Source: Pseudomonas kermanshahensis
GTDB lineage: Bacteria; Pseudomonadota; Gammaproteobacteria; Pseudomonadales; Pseudomonadaceae
Direction of reading: 5' to 3'
DNA: 64,000 nt
Assembly (NCBI RefSeq): GCF_014269205.2
Contig: NZ_JABWRY020000001.1
Coordinates: forward strand, 2,604,001 to 2,668,000
This document shows, one piece after another, positions 52,078 through 61,526 of the stretch (the first letter of the stretch is position 1; the number at the start of each line of letters is the position of its first letter). The position numbers and the translations under genes are program-made. The notes under the pieces were generated by a model. The model had not been told where the DNA came from, ran no database searches, and was given only the letters and a program-made list of their open reading frames with translations.

Positions 52078-52488
52078 CTAGTTCGTGAAAGCTAGCTCGG
52101 TCTGCATTGAACGTTGCTCTCCGGGTTTAGCCGCACGAGGCGGGCGACGACCAGACAATTGAATGGTGCTTGAATCGTTCAGATGGATGCTCAGGCCAGG
52201 CAAACCACCATCGCGCTGAAGCTCATCAAGCTCGGCTCGCATTTTTGACATCAAGTCCGATGCAGACCTTCCAGTATCCTCGCTCAGTGTCAGCGTGAGG
52301 AGCGTCAACGGGCTCAATTCGAGTCGGTTACTGATTTGTTCAAGCTTGTCCAGGGTGATGCTTGATTTCCCTAATTCAAGCTTTGATAGGTAGGTGCGGC
52401 TGGTCGTGTCAGCAAAGTCCCGCTGTGTGATATTACGCTTGCTGCGCAGTGCACGAAGCACGTTGGCGAAGGAGGCTTTGAGCGTCAT
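52078..52488 (-). CDS. XRE-family regulator, paralogue of 1009-1488
   Basis: 136 residues from ATG 52488 (the upstream frame lacks signals). N-terminal Cro/CI helix-turn-helix NITQRDFADTTSRTYLSKLELGKSSITLDKLEQISNRLE, then LTLLTLTLSEDTGRSASDLMSKMRAELDEL as in the paralogue, and SGRRPPRAAKPGEQ where the paralogue begins its second helix-turn-helix. A dyad upstream suggests autoregulation. It is probably the controller of the gene at 51245. Confidence 0.8.
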   Translation of the reverse strand: MTLKASFANVLRALRSKRNITQRDFADTTSRTYLSKLELGKSSITLDKLEQISNRLELSPLTLLTLTLSEDTGRSASDLMSKMRAELDELQRDGGLPGLSIHLNDSSTIQLSGRRPPRAAKPGEQRSMQTELAFTN

Positions 52489-52516
52489 GCTTCGTTCTCT
52501 GCGTTTTTGGCCATTT

Positions 52517-52552
52517 TGATAGGGGGCTACGTATTCTGCCTCTAGCCTATCA
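52517..52552. promoter_or_regulatory. dyad upstream of the XRE regulator
   Basis: TGATAGG (52517-52523) and CCTATCA (52546-52552) are perfect inverted repeats ~30 bases before the regulator start. Candidate operator. Confidence 0.4.
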
Positions 52553-52632
52553 TGGGTGGAAATGAGCACTCGTATGTAGAGGTAACACCGCGCCGCTTAT
52601 TCGCAGCGCAGAAGCAATATGAGGTTAAGAAT

Positions 52633-52842
52633 ATGCAGCGAAAAAATCTGAAGCCAGCCTTCCCAGATGACCCTCTCTATCAGCAGACAATAGAGGCCAT
52701 GAAGCGATACGATCAAGCCAAGGCGGATGGGAAACCTGAGGCTGAGGTGGAGGCTCTTCGCATCGAGGCCGAGCACGCTTTTCAGACAGTCACCGACTAC
52801 CAGCTCGAAGCGCTCGGGGGCCTCTCTCTGACACGCCATTAG
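52633..52842 (+). CDS. small hypothetical protein preceding the large NTPase
   Basis: 69 residues from ATG 52633, GAGG upstream. Acidic and helical (KRYDQAKADGKPEAEVEALRIEAEHAFQTVTDYQ). Located ~190 bases before the NTPase and on the same strand. Unknown function; perhaps a small partner. Confidence 0.5.
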   Translation: MQRKNLKPAFPDDPLYQQTIEAMKRYDQAKADGKPEAEVEALRIEAEHAFQTVTDYQLEALGGLSLTRH

Positions 52843-53028
52843 TGAACTCTGCAGTACCAAGCGAAGCGCGTGGCTCGTACCGCAGGCATAGCTGAGTCGA
52901 TCAAGCTGGCGCTCACGGACTTCAGTCACACAGCTAAGGTGGGCACCGATGCTGGCGCCAATTCAGGTAGGATGCCAGAGCCTCTGCAGCCCATATTGGG
53001 ACTGCTCACGACTTGCTTGAGACTCGCT

Positions 53029-56000
53029 ATGACGTGGCACTTGGATGCCTTCATCGACCTTGATCGTACCTTCTCCATAATCCCCTTCGACTCAGACGCG
53101 TCTGATGAAGTAGAGCTGAGCGGTCGTCATAACGGGAGCGGAGATCTTCACTGGCCAGAGTTGCTTAAGCACCGCCGAGTGATACTGCTTTCGGAGGCTG
53201 GATCGGGTAAAACCGCGGAAATCCGGAACGTCACTCGCCAGCTCCGTAGCGAAGGGAAGATGGCCTTCTTTCTACGGATCGAAAACGTCTCCCAGGATTT
53301 GGAAGACGCAATCGAGGAAGGTAGCTTCGATGAGTTCGAAAGCTGGTTAGATTCGGGCGCCGAAGGTTGGCTGTTCATGGATTCAGTGGACGAGGCTCGG
53401 TTAAAGGATCCGAGAGATTTTGAGCGCGCAATCCGCAAAATTGGCCGATTGACCCGGCGCCTTGGCGCCCAGGCGCACATACTCATTACTGGGCGCAGCA
53501 CAGCGTGGCGCGCCAGGACGGATCTAGCGATATGTGAGTCGACGTTTGCCCTTGAGTCCATTGACAAGCGAGCGCCTGTGAATGCGACAGATGTGCCTGA
53601 CGCTGTGGCGCACACGGCTCCGACAAAAACGAAGTCACGCGGGTCATTCCTTGTAGTGACTTTGGACGACATCCATGGCAAGCAGGTCGACCGATTCTTC
53701 GCAGCCACAGGTGTAGACGACGCCAAAGCGTTCCGAGTTGAACTTGACCGCAGGGATGCATGGTCGTTGACGACGCGCCCGTTGGATTTCCTGGAGCTCG
53801 TCGACTATTGGCACGCTCATCAACGTATTGGATCGCGTCTAGAGCTGATGAGGAGCAGCATCGATCGTCGCCTAGAAGAGCACGACCAAAATCGAGCTGA
53901 GATGAAACCCATCGCTCCAGAAAAACTCCGCGAAGGTGTCCGTCTCATCGCTGCCGCAACAACATTGGGTCAGATGTCTGCTGTCCGCGTACCGGATGGC
54001 GACGCCAACAAACAGGGCATCCCAGTACGCTCTGTCCTGAGGGGGTGGAATGACGAAGACGCTGGCGCGCTGCTGAGCCGGCCGATCTTCGAGCCTGGCA
54101 TCTATGGAACAGTACGTTTTCACCATCGGACTGTCCGAGAATACCTAACGGCTGAGTGGCTTCACGGGCTGATTCTCGATGCTGCCTCTCGAGTGAAAAT
54201 CGAGAATCTGTTCTTCCGCACCCAATATGGTATTCAGGTCATCAACCCTTCACTACGCCCAGTTCTACCTTGGCTGGCGCTCTTGGACACGCGTATTTGC
54301 TCAAGGCTAGAAGAGGTTGCCCCGGAAGTATTTTTCGAGGGGGGTGATCCAGGACAGCTACAGCTAACGACTCGCCGAAGCGTACTGCGCAAAGCTTGCG
54401 AACACTTGGCGCAGCCGGCACATAGCTGGTTGGTCACTGACTATTCTGCAGTGCAACGATTCGCTCACCATGATCTCACCGCAGACATCAAAGACCTGCT
54501 GGCGCTCTACAGCAACGACGACGACATCACTTGGTTCCTGCTGCGCATGGTTTGGCAAGGGGAGGTCGTGGGTGCACTCGCAGAAGCCAAGCAATTTGCC
54601 CTCACCGCGCCGCACAAGCACACGCGCTTGGCAGCCATTCGTGCTGTGATCGATTTGGGTACGCCTCAGGACATCGCAGAAGTGCGCCAGGGGTTGTTGG
54701 CCGGTGACAAGGAGGTCAACCGGGAATGGGTGGCAGAGCTCGTAGATAACTTACCGTCGAGCAGTGAGTCACTTTGTTGGCTGCTGGAGGCGATCGAGCG
54801 GGCCGCGAAGAAGGAACGCTATAGCGGTAGGGATAGCCTTGCGATGAGGCTTTCATCCTTGGCAGCAGATTTGCCGCTGGAACACCTCCCTACCTTCATC
54901 CGCGGATTGGGAGAGCTCTTGGATAAGCCTCCTACCAAAAGTCACGGATTCAATACCATCTCCCAGAGGTACATCTGGGTTGCCGAAATCGCTGGTCAAG
55001 GTGTCCTTCGGCTGATCCAGGAGCGCGATTCGTTTGCGCTCGATGAAGTCGCTCTAGCAATCTTGAGTAAGCTCGCCCAGGCCCATATTTACGATGAGCG
55101 AGACGTTCGCGAGCTAGGCGAAAACCTCAGAGCAACCGTACCCAACTGGCCTGAACTCGACTACAAACTCTTCTGGTATGACGTTGAGGTTGCTCGTAAG
55201 GGGCGTGTGCATCAAAACGAAGCCGTAATCAACGTCTGGCAACTGATCGGCTTCCGGCCATTTTGGACGCTGAACAAGGAGAATTTCAGTCTCGCCTGCG
55301 ACCAGATTGTTAGCCTCGCTGATTTTCAGGATCGCCACATGGCGATGAGTATGGGCGTTGAAATCTACAAACAACATGGTAGGCCGACTGAGTGGAAGAT
55401 TCAGCTTCAAAAGGCCACTGAATCCGATGCGGCGCTTCGTGAGAAACTCGACCTCCTCTTGAACCCACCGAAACGAGAAGTAGAGGAATGGGAAATCAAG
55501 CAAGCTCAGAGGAAAGAAGAGTCGGCCAAGCGAGAAGTTGCGGCAGCGAATCGACGTCGCGAGTGGCGCGACGGGCTCGGGGCTAAGGTAGCGCAGATCA
55601 ACAGTCCCGAGCCAGGCATGATGACTCGTCATCAAAGCGACCTTCTAAACGAAATGAGGGAGGGGGCTTCATCCTCAAATTCATGGAGCAGCGGCAACTG
55701 GGAATCACTCGTTCCTGAGTTCGGAATGCCAGTCGCTCAAGCTTTTCGTGAGGGTGCGATTCATTTCTGGAGGGGCTACCTTCCACGGCTGCCTTCGGAG
55801 GGAGCGGAGGCGAACTCGACCCCCTATCAGGTGATTTTAGGGCTAACCGGGCTTGCTATAGAAGCTAGGGAAGAGGCGGCAGGCTTCTTTGAGATGTCCC
55901 GTAGAGATGCAGCGTACGCGATGCGTTATGCCCTACTTGAATTCGGCCGCTTCCCGGTGTGGCTGCCCAAGCTGTTCGAACGTCACCCGCATCCTATTCG

Positions 56001-57372
56001 AGATATCGTAGCGCATGAAATCTGTTACGAGCTGGGTCAGCCATACTCGGATTCGGGTGGCAATCATGTACTACGTAGGCTGCGCCACGGTGGTGAATGG
56101 CTGTGTGAAGCGCTAGCAACTCCGTTGATGGCGCGCCTGGCTCAACCCGTGAAAACTCTGGAATCTCTACAACTTGTCCTGAGCGTCTTAGTGGAGTCAT
56201 CGGTCAGTGACCAGGCTCTGGCAGAGCTCGCCAGCGAGCGTGCGATCGCAGAGAACGATCTGGATATCGCACCGTCTTGGTTTGCTGTGTGGATTGGATC
56301 GGAACCCGCAAAGGGTATCCCGGCTTTGGCAGCTCGTATCGACTCGCTGCCTTCGAATGCCGAAAAAGCGCATTTCGCAATGCTCTGCCTCATTGGCCTT
56401 GTTGGTGGCCAAAATGCACGCCGTTGCCGGGAAAACTACAAGACGGTAAAGCACGCCAAAGCGCTTTATCTACTCGTTAACGAGTACGTACGTATCACAG
56501 ATGACATTTCGCGCGCAGGAACAGACGTTTGCTTTCCTGGCCTGAGGGACGATGCTCAGGATGCTCGCGACGGACTGCTGGCGTTCATTCGAGAAACACC
56601 TGGTAAAGAAGCGTTCTTAGCCTTGGAGGAAATTGCCCAGGCCCATCCCGTAGAGAGCCTTCGCCCATGGAGTGCTTTTTATGCTGAGCAGAAAGCTACG
56701 GCCGACTCGCAAACACCGCCTTGGCCCCCAGAGAAGGTCATTGATTTCCATAACTCGCTGGAAAACACCCCTTCGACGCACCGGGAGCTTTGGAACCTCG
56801 CGATTGACCGCTTACTGGATTTGAAGCATCTGCTGGAAGAGAGCGACTCAAGCTGGGCTGAGCTGCTTTTACCTTCAAGCCAAGAGACCTCAGTTCGAAA
56901 ATTTATCGGAGATTGGTGTAGAGACCGCGCTACAGGCCGCTACGGAGTAGTCCAGGAAGAGCAGCTTGCGGACGACAAGCGACCTGATTACAGGTTCCTG
57001 AACACCAAGTTCGATGCCCCCGTACCGGTCGAACTGAAGCTCTCGCAGAACTGGAGCGGGCCGCAGCATTTCGAGCGACTCGAGAATCAGCTATGCGGGG
57101 ATTACCTTCGCGATGACAGGTCGACCTGTGGAATCTTTTTGCTTGTCAGCCGAGATGATCAAACCAGATGGGAGACCCCAAAGGGTGATCGAGTCGGGTT
57201 TGACGGCTTGGTAACAGCCTTGCAGGAACACTGGTTGAGTATCGCCTCTAGATATCCTGGCGCTGAGGACATAAGGGTTATCGGCATCGACCTTACCAAG
57301 CGAGGAGGACAGGCAGCAGCTAAAGCCATCAAGGCCAACCAGGTGGAAGCCGGCCTGAGTGAGGAGGGGTAA
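53029..57372 (+). CDS. very large P-loop NTPase with C-terminal PD-(D/E)XK-like nuclease
   Basis: About 1447 residues from ATG 53029; an in-frame GTG at 52870 would add 53. N-terminal NTPase: Walker A LSEAGSGKTAEI (residues ~56-67), Walker B EGWLFMDSVDEA, ILITGRSTAWR, like STAND-type ATPases. A long alpha-helical repeat region follows. Near the end, DKRPDYRFL...VPVELKL gives the D...E-x-K pattern of a PD-(D/E)XK nuclease, followed by FERLENQLCGDYLRD. This is the build of antiphage sensors with a nuclease effector, though none I can name with certainty. A small gene follows without a gap. Confidence 0.75.
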   Translation: MTWHLDAFIDLDRTFSIIPFDSDASDEVELSGRHNGSGDLHWPELLKHRRVILLSEAGSGKTAEIRNVTRQLRSEGKMAFFLRIENVSQDLEDAIEEGSFDEFESWLDSGAEGWLFMDSVDEARLKDPRDFERAIRKIGRLTRRLGAQAHILITGRSTAWRARTDLAICESTFALESIDKRAPVNATDVPDAVAHTAPTKTKSRGSFLVVTLDDIHGKQVDRFFAATGVDDAKAFRVELDRRDAWSLTTRPLDFLELVDYWHAHQRIGSRLELMRSSIDRRLEEHDQNRAEMKPIAPEKLREGVRLIAAATTLGQMSAVRVPDGDANKQGIPVRSVLRGWNDEDAGALLSRPIFEPGIYGTVRFHHRTVREYLTAEWLHGLILDAASRVKIENLFFRTQYGIQVINPSLRPVLPWLALLDTRICSRLEEVAPEVFFEGGDPGQLQLTTRRSVLRKACEHLAQPAHSWLVTDYSAVQRFAHHDLTADIKDLLALYSNDDDITWFLLRMVWQGEVVGALAEAKQFALTAPHKHTRLAAIRAVIDLGTPQDIAEVRQGLLAGDKEVNREWVAELVDNLPSSSESLCWLLEAIERAAKKERYSGRDSLAMRLSSLAADLPLEHLPTFIRGLGELLDKPPTKSHGFNTISQRYIWVAEIAGQGVLRLIQERDSFALDEVALAILSKLAQAHIYDERDVRELGENLRATVPNWPELDYKLFWYDVEVARKGRVHQNEAVINVWQLIGFRPFWTLNKENFSLACDQIVSLADFQDRHMAMSMGVEIYKQHGRPTEWKIQLQKATESDAALREKLDLLLNPPKREVEEWEIKQAQRKEESAKREVAAANRRREWRDGLGAKVAQINSPEPGMMTRHQSDLLNEMREGASSSNSWSSGNWESLVPEFGMPVAQAFREGAIHFWRGYLPRLPSEGAEANSTPYQVILGLTGLAIEAREEAAGFFEMSRRDAAYAMRYALLEFGRFPVWLPKLFERHPHPIRDIVAHEICYELGQPYSDSGGNHVLRRLRHGGEWLCEALATPLMARLAQPVKTLESLQLVLSVLVESSVSDQALAELASERAIAENDLDIAPSWFAVWIGSEPAKGIPALAARIDSLPSNAEKAHFAMLCLIGLVGGQNARRCRENYKTVKHAKALYLLVNEYVRITDDISRAGTDVCFPGLRDDAQDARDGLLAFIRETPGKEAFLALEEIAQAHPVESLRPWSAFYAEQKATADSQTPPWPPEKVIDFHNSLENTPSTHRELWNLAIDRLLDLKHLLEESDSSWAELLLPSSQETSVRKFIGDWCRDRATGRYGVVQEEQLADDKRPDYRFLNTKFDAPVPVELKLSQNWSGPQHFERLENQLCGDYLRDDRSTCGIFLLVSRDDQTRWETPKGDRVGFDGLVTALQEHWLSIASRYPGAEDIRVIGIDLTKRGGQAAAKAIKANQVEAGLSEEG

Positions 57373-57376
57373 AACC

Positions 57377-57751
57377 TTGGCCGATCTCATTGAAGGCGAG
57401 CGTCGATTCAGACGGCTGCTTTGGGCTCTCTCCGATCTCCGCCCTGGCGACCCTAAAGCGGAATCTGTCCTCCAAGAGCTGGATCTGGTCGAGCGCGACC
57501 TTTGCGACGTGTCCTTGTCCTGCAAACATCTCCTCGACCTAGTCACTAAATCTCCTCGATCTTCAGGCCGCTTGGTCGTTGACGAGGATACGATCCCGAC
57601 GCCTTGGCGGGATCGATTCGCCCAAGCGAGCATCGGGTCTACCCGAGTTGCCGCTGGCCCGTACTTCGATGATTGTGAAAAGTTCGTAGAGGAATGGGAG
57701 AGGGAGATGGCTCACCTCCAGGCGCATCGGGATGCGGCCCGTTCCGACTGA
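57377..57751 (+). CDS. small protein downstream of the NTPase-nuclease
   Basis: 125 residues from TTG 57377, chosen for GAGGAGG nine bases upstream; GTG 57359 is an overlapping alternative. Helical and charged (LIEGERRFRRLLWALSDLRPGDPKAESVLQELDLVERDLCDVSLSCKHLLDL). No family recognised. Position suggests a cofactor of the NTPase. Confidence 0.5.
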   Translation: MADLIEGERRFRRLLWALSDLRPGDPKAESVLQELDLVERDLCDVSLSCKHLLDLVTKSPRSSGRLVVDEDTIPTPWRDRFAQASIGSTRVAAGPYFDDCEKFVEEWEREMAHLQAHRDAARSD

Positions 57752-57802
57752 GTTTTCGCATCTATTGCTGCCGCCACCTGATGACGAGCCCACAGCCCCG
57801 GA

Positions 57803-57865
57803 TTTGTAACGTAGTTTCTGGAATGTAACATCGGTCACGTTACATTCCAAAAACCGCGTTACAAA
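57803..57865. repeat. long imperfect inverted repeat between convergent genes
   Basis: Two 27-base arms (57803-57829 and 57839-57865) differ at four positions and enclose a 9-base loop. Each arm carries GTAAC twice, so GTAAC/GTTAC boxes occur four times. It overlaps the last codons of the HNH gene. It may be a bidirectional terminator, but there is no T-run and the boxes look protein-binding. Confidence 0.6.
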
Positions 57866-58653
57866 CCTTGAAGTCTGGCCGTTAGGGCAGAGCGCCGCTT
57901 TGCATCGGCCAAGCACTCCTTGAGCTTTTCAATGCTCATGACCTCGGATCCACGATGCACCACCGCATGGCAGTTCGGGCACAGCGGGATCAGATCCTTT
58001 ATCGGATCAAGCTTGTACTCGGTGCCGATCGTACTCAGAGGAACGATGTGGTGGACATGGATGAGTCCCTCGGCAACCTCGCCATAAACCAGTCCGAAAT
58101 CGAATTCGCACGCATAGCAAACCGCTTTGTAGTGATTAATACATGCTGCCCGAGCCTGAGCGCTACGCTCATAGGCATTAACCTTTACCTCTCGGACGGC
58201 GCCCTCTAGGTACAGTTCGGGCTTACTGACCTCTTCAGGGAGTGCTGGCATCGGTGGCTCGTCGCACGCAAACCACTCGCCATCCTGCTTCAGTAGCCAC
58301 TTACGAAGGATGGAGCGCTCAAAGTCTTTGATCTTTGCAGGGCCCGCACCGTCCTCATCCTGGCGCTCATCTGAGTGTGTAATCTTGAACGTATAGAGTT
58401 CGTATCCTTCCTCTCCAACCAGCCTGAGATGCTCCACGCTCTGCGGATAACCGTGGTTACGACGCCCATTCTCGATTTCCCAATCCTCGCTGAGGATCAG
58501 TGTACGACCGCCACTTATGTGGATATCCCATGCGCCAAAAATGATCTTGCGCTCTTGGTGATTCACAAACGACCAGCTCCAATTCCAATTTCTGCATGTC
58601 GCTCCCAAGGATAGGATGAACGCTTTGCGGTTTGGGTAGTACGGAGTGGTCAT
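57859..58653 (-). CDS. HNH endonuclease (McrA-like)
   Basis: 264 residues. The C-terminal HNH domain is complete: CYACEFDFGLVYGEVAEGLIHVHHIVPLS, DPIKDLIPLCPNCHAVVHR (residues ~178-240). The N-terminal ~150 residues (FGAWDIHISGGRTLILSEDWEIENGRRNHGYPQSVEHLRLV) may be a modified-base or substrate-reading domain. It is divergent from the Gabija genes by 147 bases. Probably a type IV-like restriction enzyme. Confidence 0.82.
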   Translation of the reverse strand: MTTPYYPNRKAFILSLGATCRNWNWSWSFVNHQERKIIFGAWDIHISGGRTLILSEDWEIENGRRNHGYPQSVEHLRLVGEEGYELYTFKITHSDERQDEDGAGPAKIKDFERSILRKWLLKQDGEWFACDEPPMPALPEEVSKPELYLEGAVREVKVNAYERSAQARAACINHYKAVCYACEFDFGLVYGEVAEGLIHVHHIVPLSTIGTEYKLDPIKDLIPLCPNCHAVVHRGSEVMSIEKLKECLADAKRRSALTARLQGL

Positions 58654-58800
58654 GCGCAGATCCTGGCGTGGAGAACCGAAAGGGTGGTGAGGGACGTGCG
58701 GAACGTGACGTAGTCGACAACGTTAGCGCTTCGCTTATAGCATCAGGCCACGGGGCTATCAAAGCGCCATACAACAGCACTTCGCCAAGGAACGTCGACT

Positions 58801-60405
58801 GTGATCACAAAAATCCGTATCCGTGGGTACCGCATCTACAAAAATTTCGAGCTCAAGCCCAACCCGGGCGTAAACATCCTGGTCGGTGACAATGACGCTG
58901 GGAAGTCCACATTGATGGAGGCCATTTCGCTGGCGCTGAATGGCCGTATAGGTGGGCGGGGGATCCTCGAAGAACTGAATCCACACTGGTTCAACACTGA
59001 AATGGTGGCTGAGTTTCTGGCACTTCGGAAAGCAGGGAAGACGCCTAAGCTTCCGGAGATCCTGATTGAGCTTTATCTGCAAGATGTAGCTGATTTGCAG
59101 GTGCTACTCGGCGCGGTGAATGCGGACGTGCCTACCAACGTGTGCCCGGGGGTATTCCTCTCCATTTTCCCGAACGAGGAATACCAAGACGAGCTGGATC
59201 AGTGGCTCAAGGATCCTTCACACCTGCTGCCCGTTGAGTATTACACCTACGAATGGCGGTCGTTTGCTGACAACGAGCTCACTCGGCGCCCACGGGCGCT
59301 ATCGGTGGCCACGATCGATTCTCGGACGGTCAAGTCCGCTGCCGGGGTCGATTACCATCTTCGGCAAATTCTGAGCGATCACCTGGAGTCAGCCGAGAAG
59401 GCGCAAATCTCGCTGGACTATCGAGGCGTCAAAGCATCCATGACTGAAGGGGCGCTGGCGCCGGTGAACAAGCGGCTTGCGGGACTTGGCGCTGCTCTAC
59501 AGTCTGAGCCTATGGCGCTGGCTATGGATCAGACCTCTCGAACAGCCTGGGATAGCGTAGTGACCCCCCACGTCGATGGCCTTCCATTCGCGATGGCTGG
59601 TCAGGGGCAGCAAGCCGCGATCAAGATCTCCCTCGCGATGAAACGGCATTCTTCAAGCGTGAAAATCGTGATGATCGAGGAGCCTGAAAACCACCTCTCA
59701 CACACCAGTCTCACGACTCTGCTTGATCGTATTGAAGACTTGGCGACGGAGGAGCAGCAGCTCTTCATCTCTACCCACAGCACTTACGTTTTGAACCGGC
59801 TCGGACTCAACGCATTGCTACTACTCCACCGCAACAGCGCGGCCAAGATCACGGAGCTCGATCCGACAACGGTGAGCTATTTTCAAAAGCTCCCAGGCTA
59901 CGACACCCTCCGCCTCGTGCTGGCGAGAAGAGTCGTCCTGGTTGAGGGGCCATCCGATGAGATTATTTTCGAACGTGTCTATCAGGATCTCTACGGGGCT
60001 CGCCCGATGGCCCATGGCGTTGATGTCATCAGCATGCGCGGGTTGGCACTGGCTCGGTGCCTAGAGCTCTGTGCGGCCATCAACAAGCCTGTCGCCGTCA
60101 TGCGCGACAACGATGGCATTGACCCGACTGAGCTCCGTAAACCAGTTGAGCAGTGGCTGGAAGCAAAGCGCAGAGATCTCTTCATTGGGGAGGTAGCCGA
60201 CGGTGCGACTCTTGAGCCTCAACTCATTACTGCCAATGGCGAACCTCAACTGCGCAAGACCCTCGGCATCACCGATGCGGCCGACCTGGCGACTTGGATG
60301 ACACGTGAGAAAACGGAAGGGGCTATTCGAATCGCCGAGTCTGACGAAGTCCTCGGCCCACCGCCCTACATGAAGGCTGCGGCGGAGTTCATTCACAATG
60401 CCTAA
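58801..60405 (+). CDS. gajA: GajA: OLD-family ATPase-TOPRIM nuclease of Gabija
   Basis: 534 residues from GTG with AAGGA upstream. ATPase: Walker A VGDNDAGKSTLM, signature MAGQGQQAAIKI, Walker B VKIVMIEEPENHLSH, switch ISTHSTYVLN. TOPRIM nuclease: RVVLVEGPSDEIIFERV and AVMRDNDG. GajA oligomers cut DNA at specific sites when NTP levels fall during phage infection. The helicase-like partner gene overlaps by 8 bases. Confidence 0.88.
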   Translation: MITKIRIRGYRIYKNFELKPNPGVNILVGDNDAGKSTLMEAISLALNGRIGGRGILEELNPHWFNTEMVAEFLALRKAGKTPKLPEILIELYLQDVADLQVLLGAVNADVPTNVCPGVFLSIFPNEEYQDELDQWLKDPSHLLPVEYYTYEWRSFADNELTRRPRALSVATIDSRTVKSAAGVDYHLRQILSDHLESAEKAQISLDYRGVKASMTEGALAPVNKRLAGLGAALQSEPMALAMDQTSRTAWDSVVTPHVDGLPFAMAGQGQQAAIKISLAMKRHSSSVKIVMIEEPENHLSHTSLTTLLDRIEDLATEEQQLFISTHSTYVLNRLGLNALLLLHRNSAAKITELDPTTVSYFQKLPGYDTLRLVLARRVVLVEGPSDEIIFERVYQDLYGARPMAHGVDVISMRGLALARCLELCAAINKPVAVMRDNDGIDPTELRKPVEQWLEAKRRDLFIGEVADGATLEPQLITANGEPQLRKTLGITDAADLATWMTREKTEGAIRIAESDEVLGPPPYMKAAAEFIHNA

Positions 60406-61465
60406 CCATCTGACCCTGGCGGTCGCCGGCGGGAGAAAAACCCAGGGCCTCGTAGATCACTGCAATGGATTGCCCAGTGACCGCCGCGTCCTTGTCGCCA
60501 CGTTCACCCAGACAAATCAGCAAGAGCTTTCCCATCGGCTACGAGCTCAGGCTGGCGATCTCCACAACATCGAGGTGCTGGGTTGGTACACGTTTTTGCT
60601 TCGCCACTTTGCGAAGCCGTTCCTGCCGGTGAAATTCCCCGGTGAACGGGTAGGGGGCTTCAATTTCGAAGGGCGCCCTTACAGGTTCGCCAAGGGCAAG
60701 CAAAGGTTCATGGACGGAAGCAACCAGGTCTACGGCTGCGAGCTCGGCCGCCTGGCGCGCGAGCTAATGGCCGCAACACCTGCGTTGCTTCGTCGCCTAG
60801 AGCACCTCTACGACGAAATTCTGATCGACGAGGTTCAGGATCTGAGTGGGTACGACTGGGAGATCATCCATGATCTGCTGCAGTCCCGAATCGACGTTCG
60901 CATGGTCGGTGATGTACGCCAGGCCGTGCTGTCGACCAACCCGAGGGGGCAGAAGAATAAGCAGTATGGCTATGCCGGCGCTCTCGAATGGTTTCAGGAG
61001 CGAGAGCAGGGTGGGCTTTTGAGTATCAACTACGCGACGGTCACCTATCGGTGTCGGACTGAGATCGCAACGTTCTCTGACACCATTTTTGATGAGTCTT
61101 GGGGTTTTCCTGGCACAACCTCGGAGAACCACGAGGTCTCTGACCATGACGGTGTGTTCCTGGTGCACTCGAAGCACGTTGACCAATACGTAGAGCGGTA
61201 CCGGCCGCAATGCCTTCGTGCCACAGTGGCATCGGGGAGGGAGTTCACCCTCGACTTCATGAATTTCAAGGTCTCTAAAGGCGCTACGTTCGAGCGTGTG
61301 CTAGTCGTGCCAACAGGGCCCATCGCAGCTTTCATCCAGAAGGAAGCGTGCCTTGAAGCTATGTCTGCGGCCGCGTTCTACGTAGCAGCAACGCGTGCAA
61401 AACAGAGCCTGGCAATCGTAATAGATAAGCCAGGCAAGTCGACGCTGCCGGTCTGGGAGCCTTGA
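60398..61465 (+). CDS. gajB: GajB: UvrD-like helicase partner of Gabija
   Basis: 355 residues. Superfamily 1 motifs: AVAGGRKTQGL (P-loop), VLVATFTQTNQQEL, EILIDEVQDLSGYDW (DEXQ box), RMVGDVRQAV, and C-terminal SKGATFERVLVVP and AFYVAATRAKQSLAI. It is shorter than free helicases, as GajB usually is. The P-loop has Arg where UvrD has Gly (GGRKT for GTGKT). Together with GajA this completes the Gabija system. Confidence 0.85.
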   Translation: MPNHLTLAVAGGRKTQGLVDHCNGLPSDRRVLVATFTQTNQQELSHRLRAQAGDLHNIEVLGWYTFLLRHFAKPFLPVKFPGERVGGFNFEGRPYRFAKGKQRFMDGSNQVYGCELGRLARELMAATPALLRRLEHLYDEILIDEVQDLSGYDWEIIHDLLQSRIDVRMVGDVRQAVLSTNPRGQKNKQYGYAGALEWFQEREQGGLLSINYATVTYRCRTEIATFSDTIFDESWGFPGTTSENHEVSDHDGVFLVHSKHVDQYVERYRPQCLRATVASGREFTLDFMNFKVSKGATFERVLVVPTGPIAAFIQKEACLEAMSAAAFYVAATRAKQSLAIVIDKPGKSTLPVWEP

Positions 61466-61526
61466 CTACTTCAAGAGACAAATGCAAAGGGTGGCGGCCA
61501 TATCGGCGCCACCATTCATAAACGGG

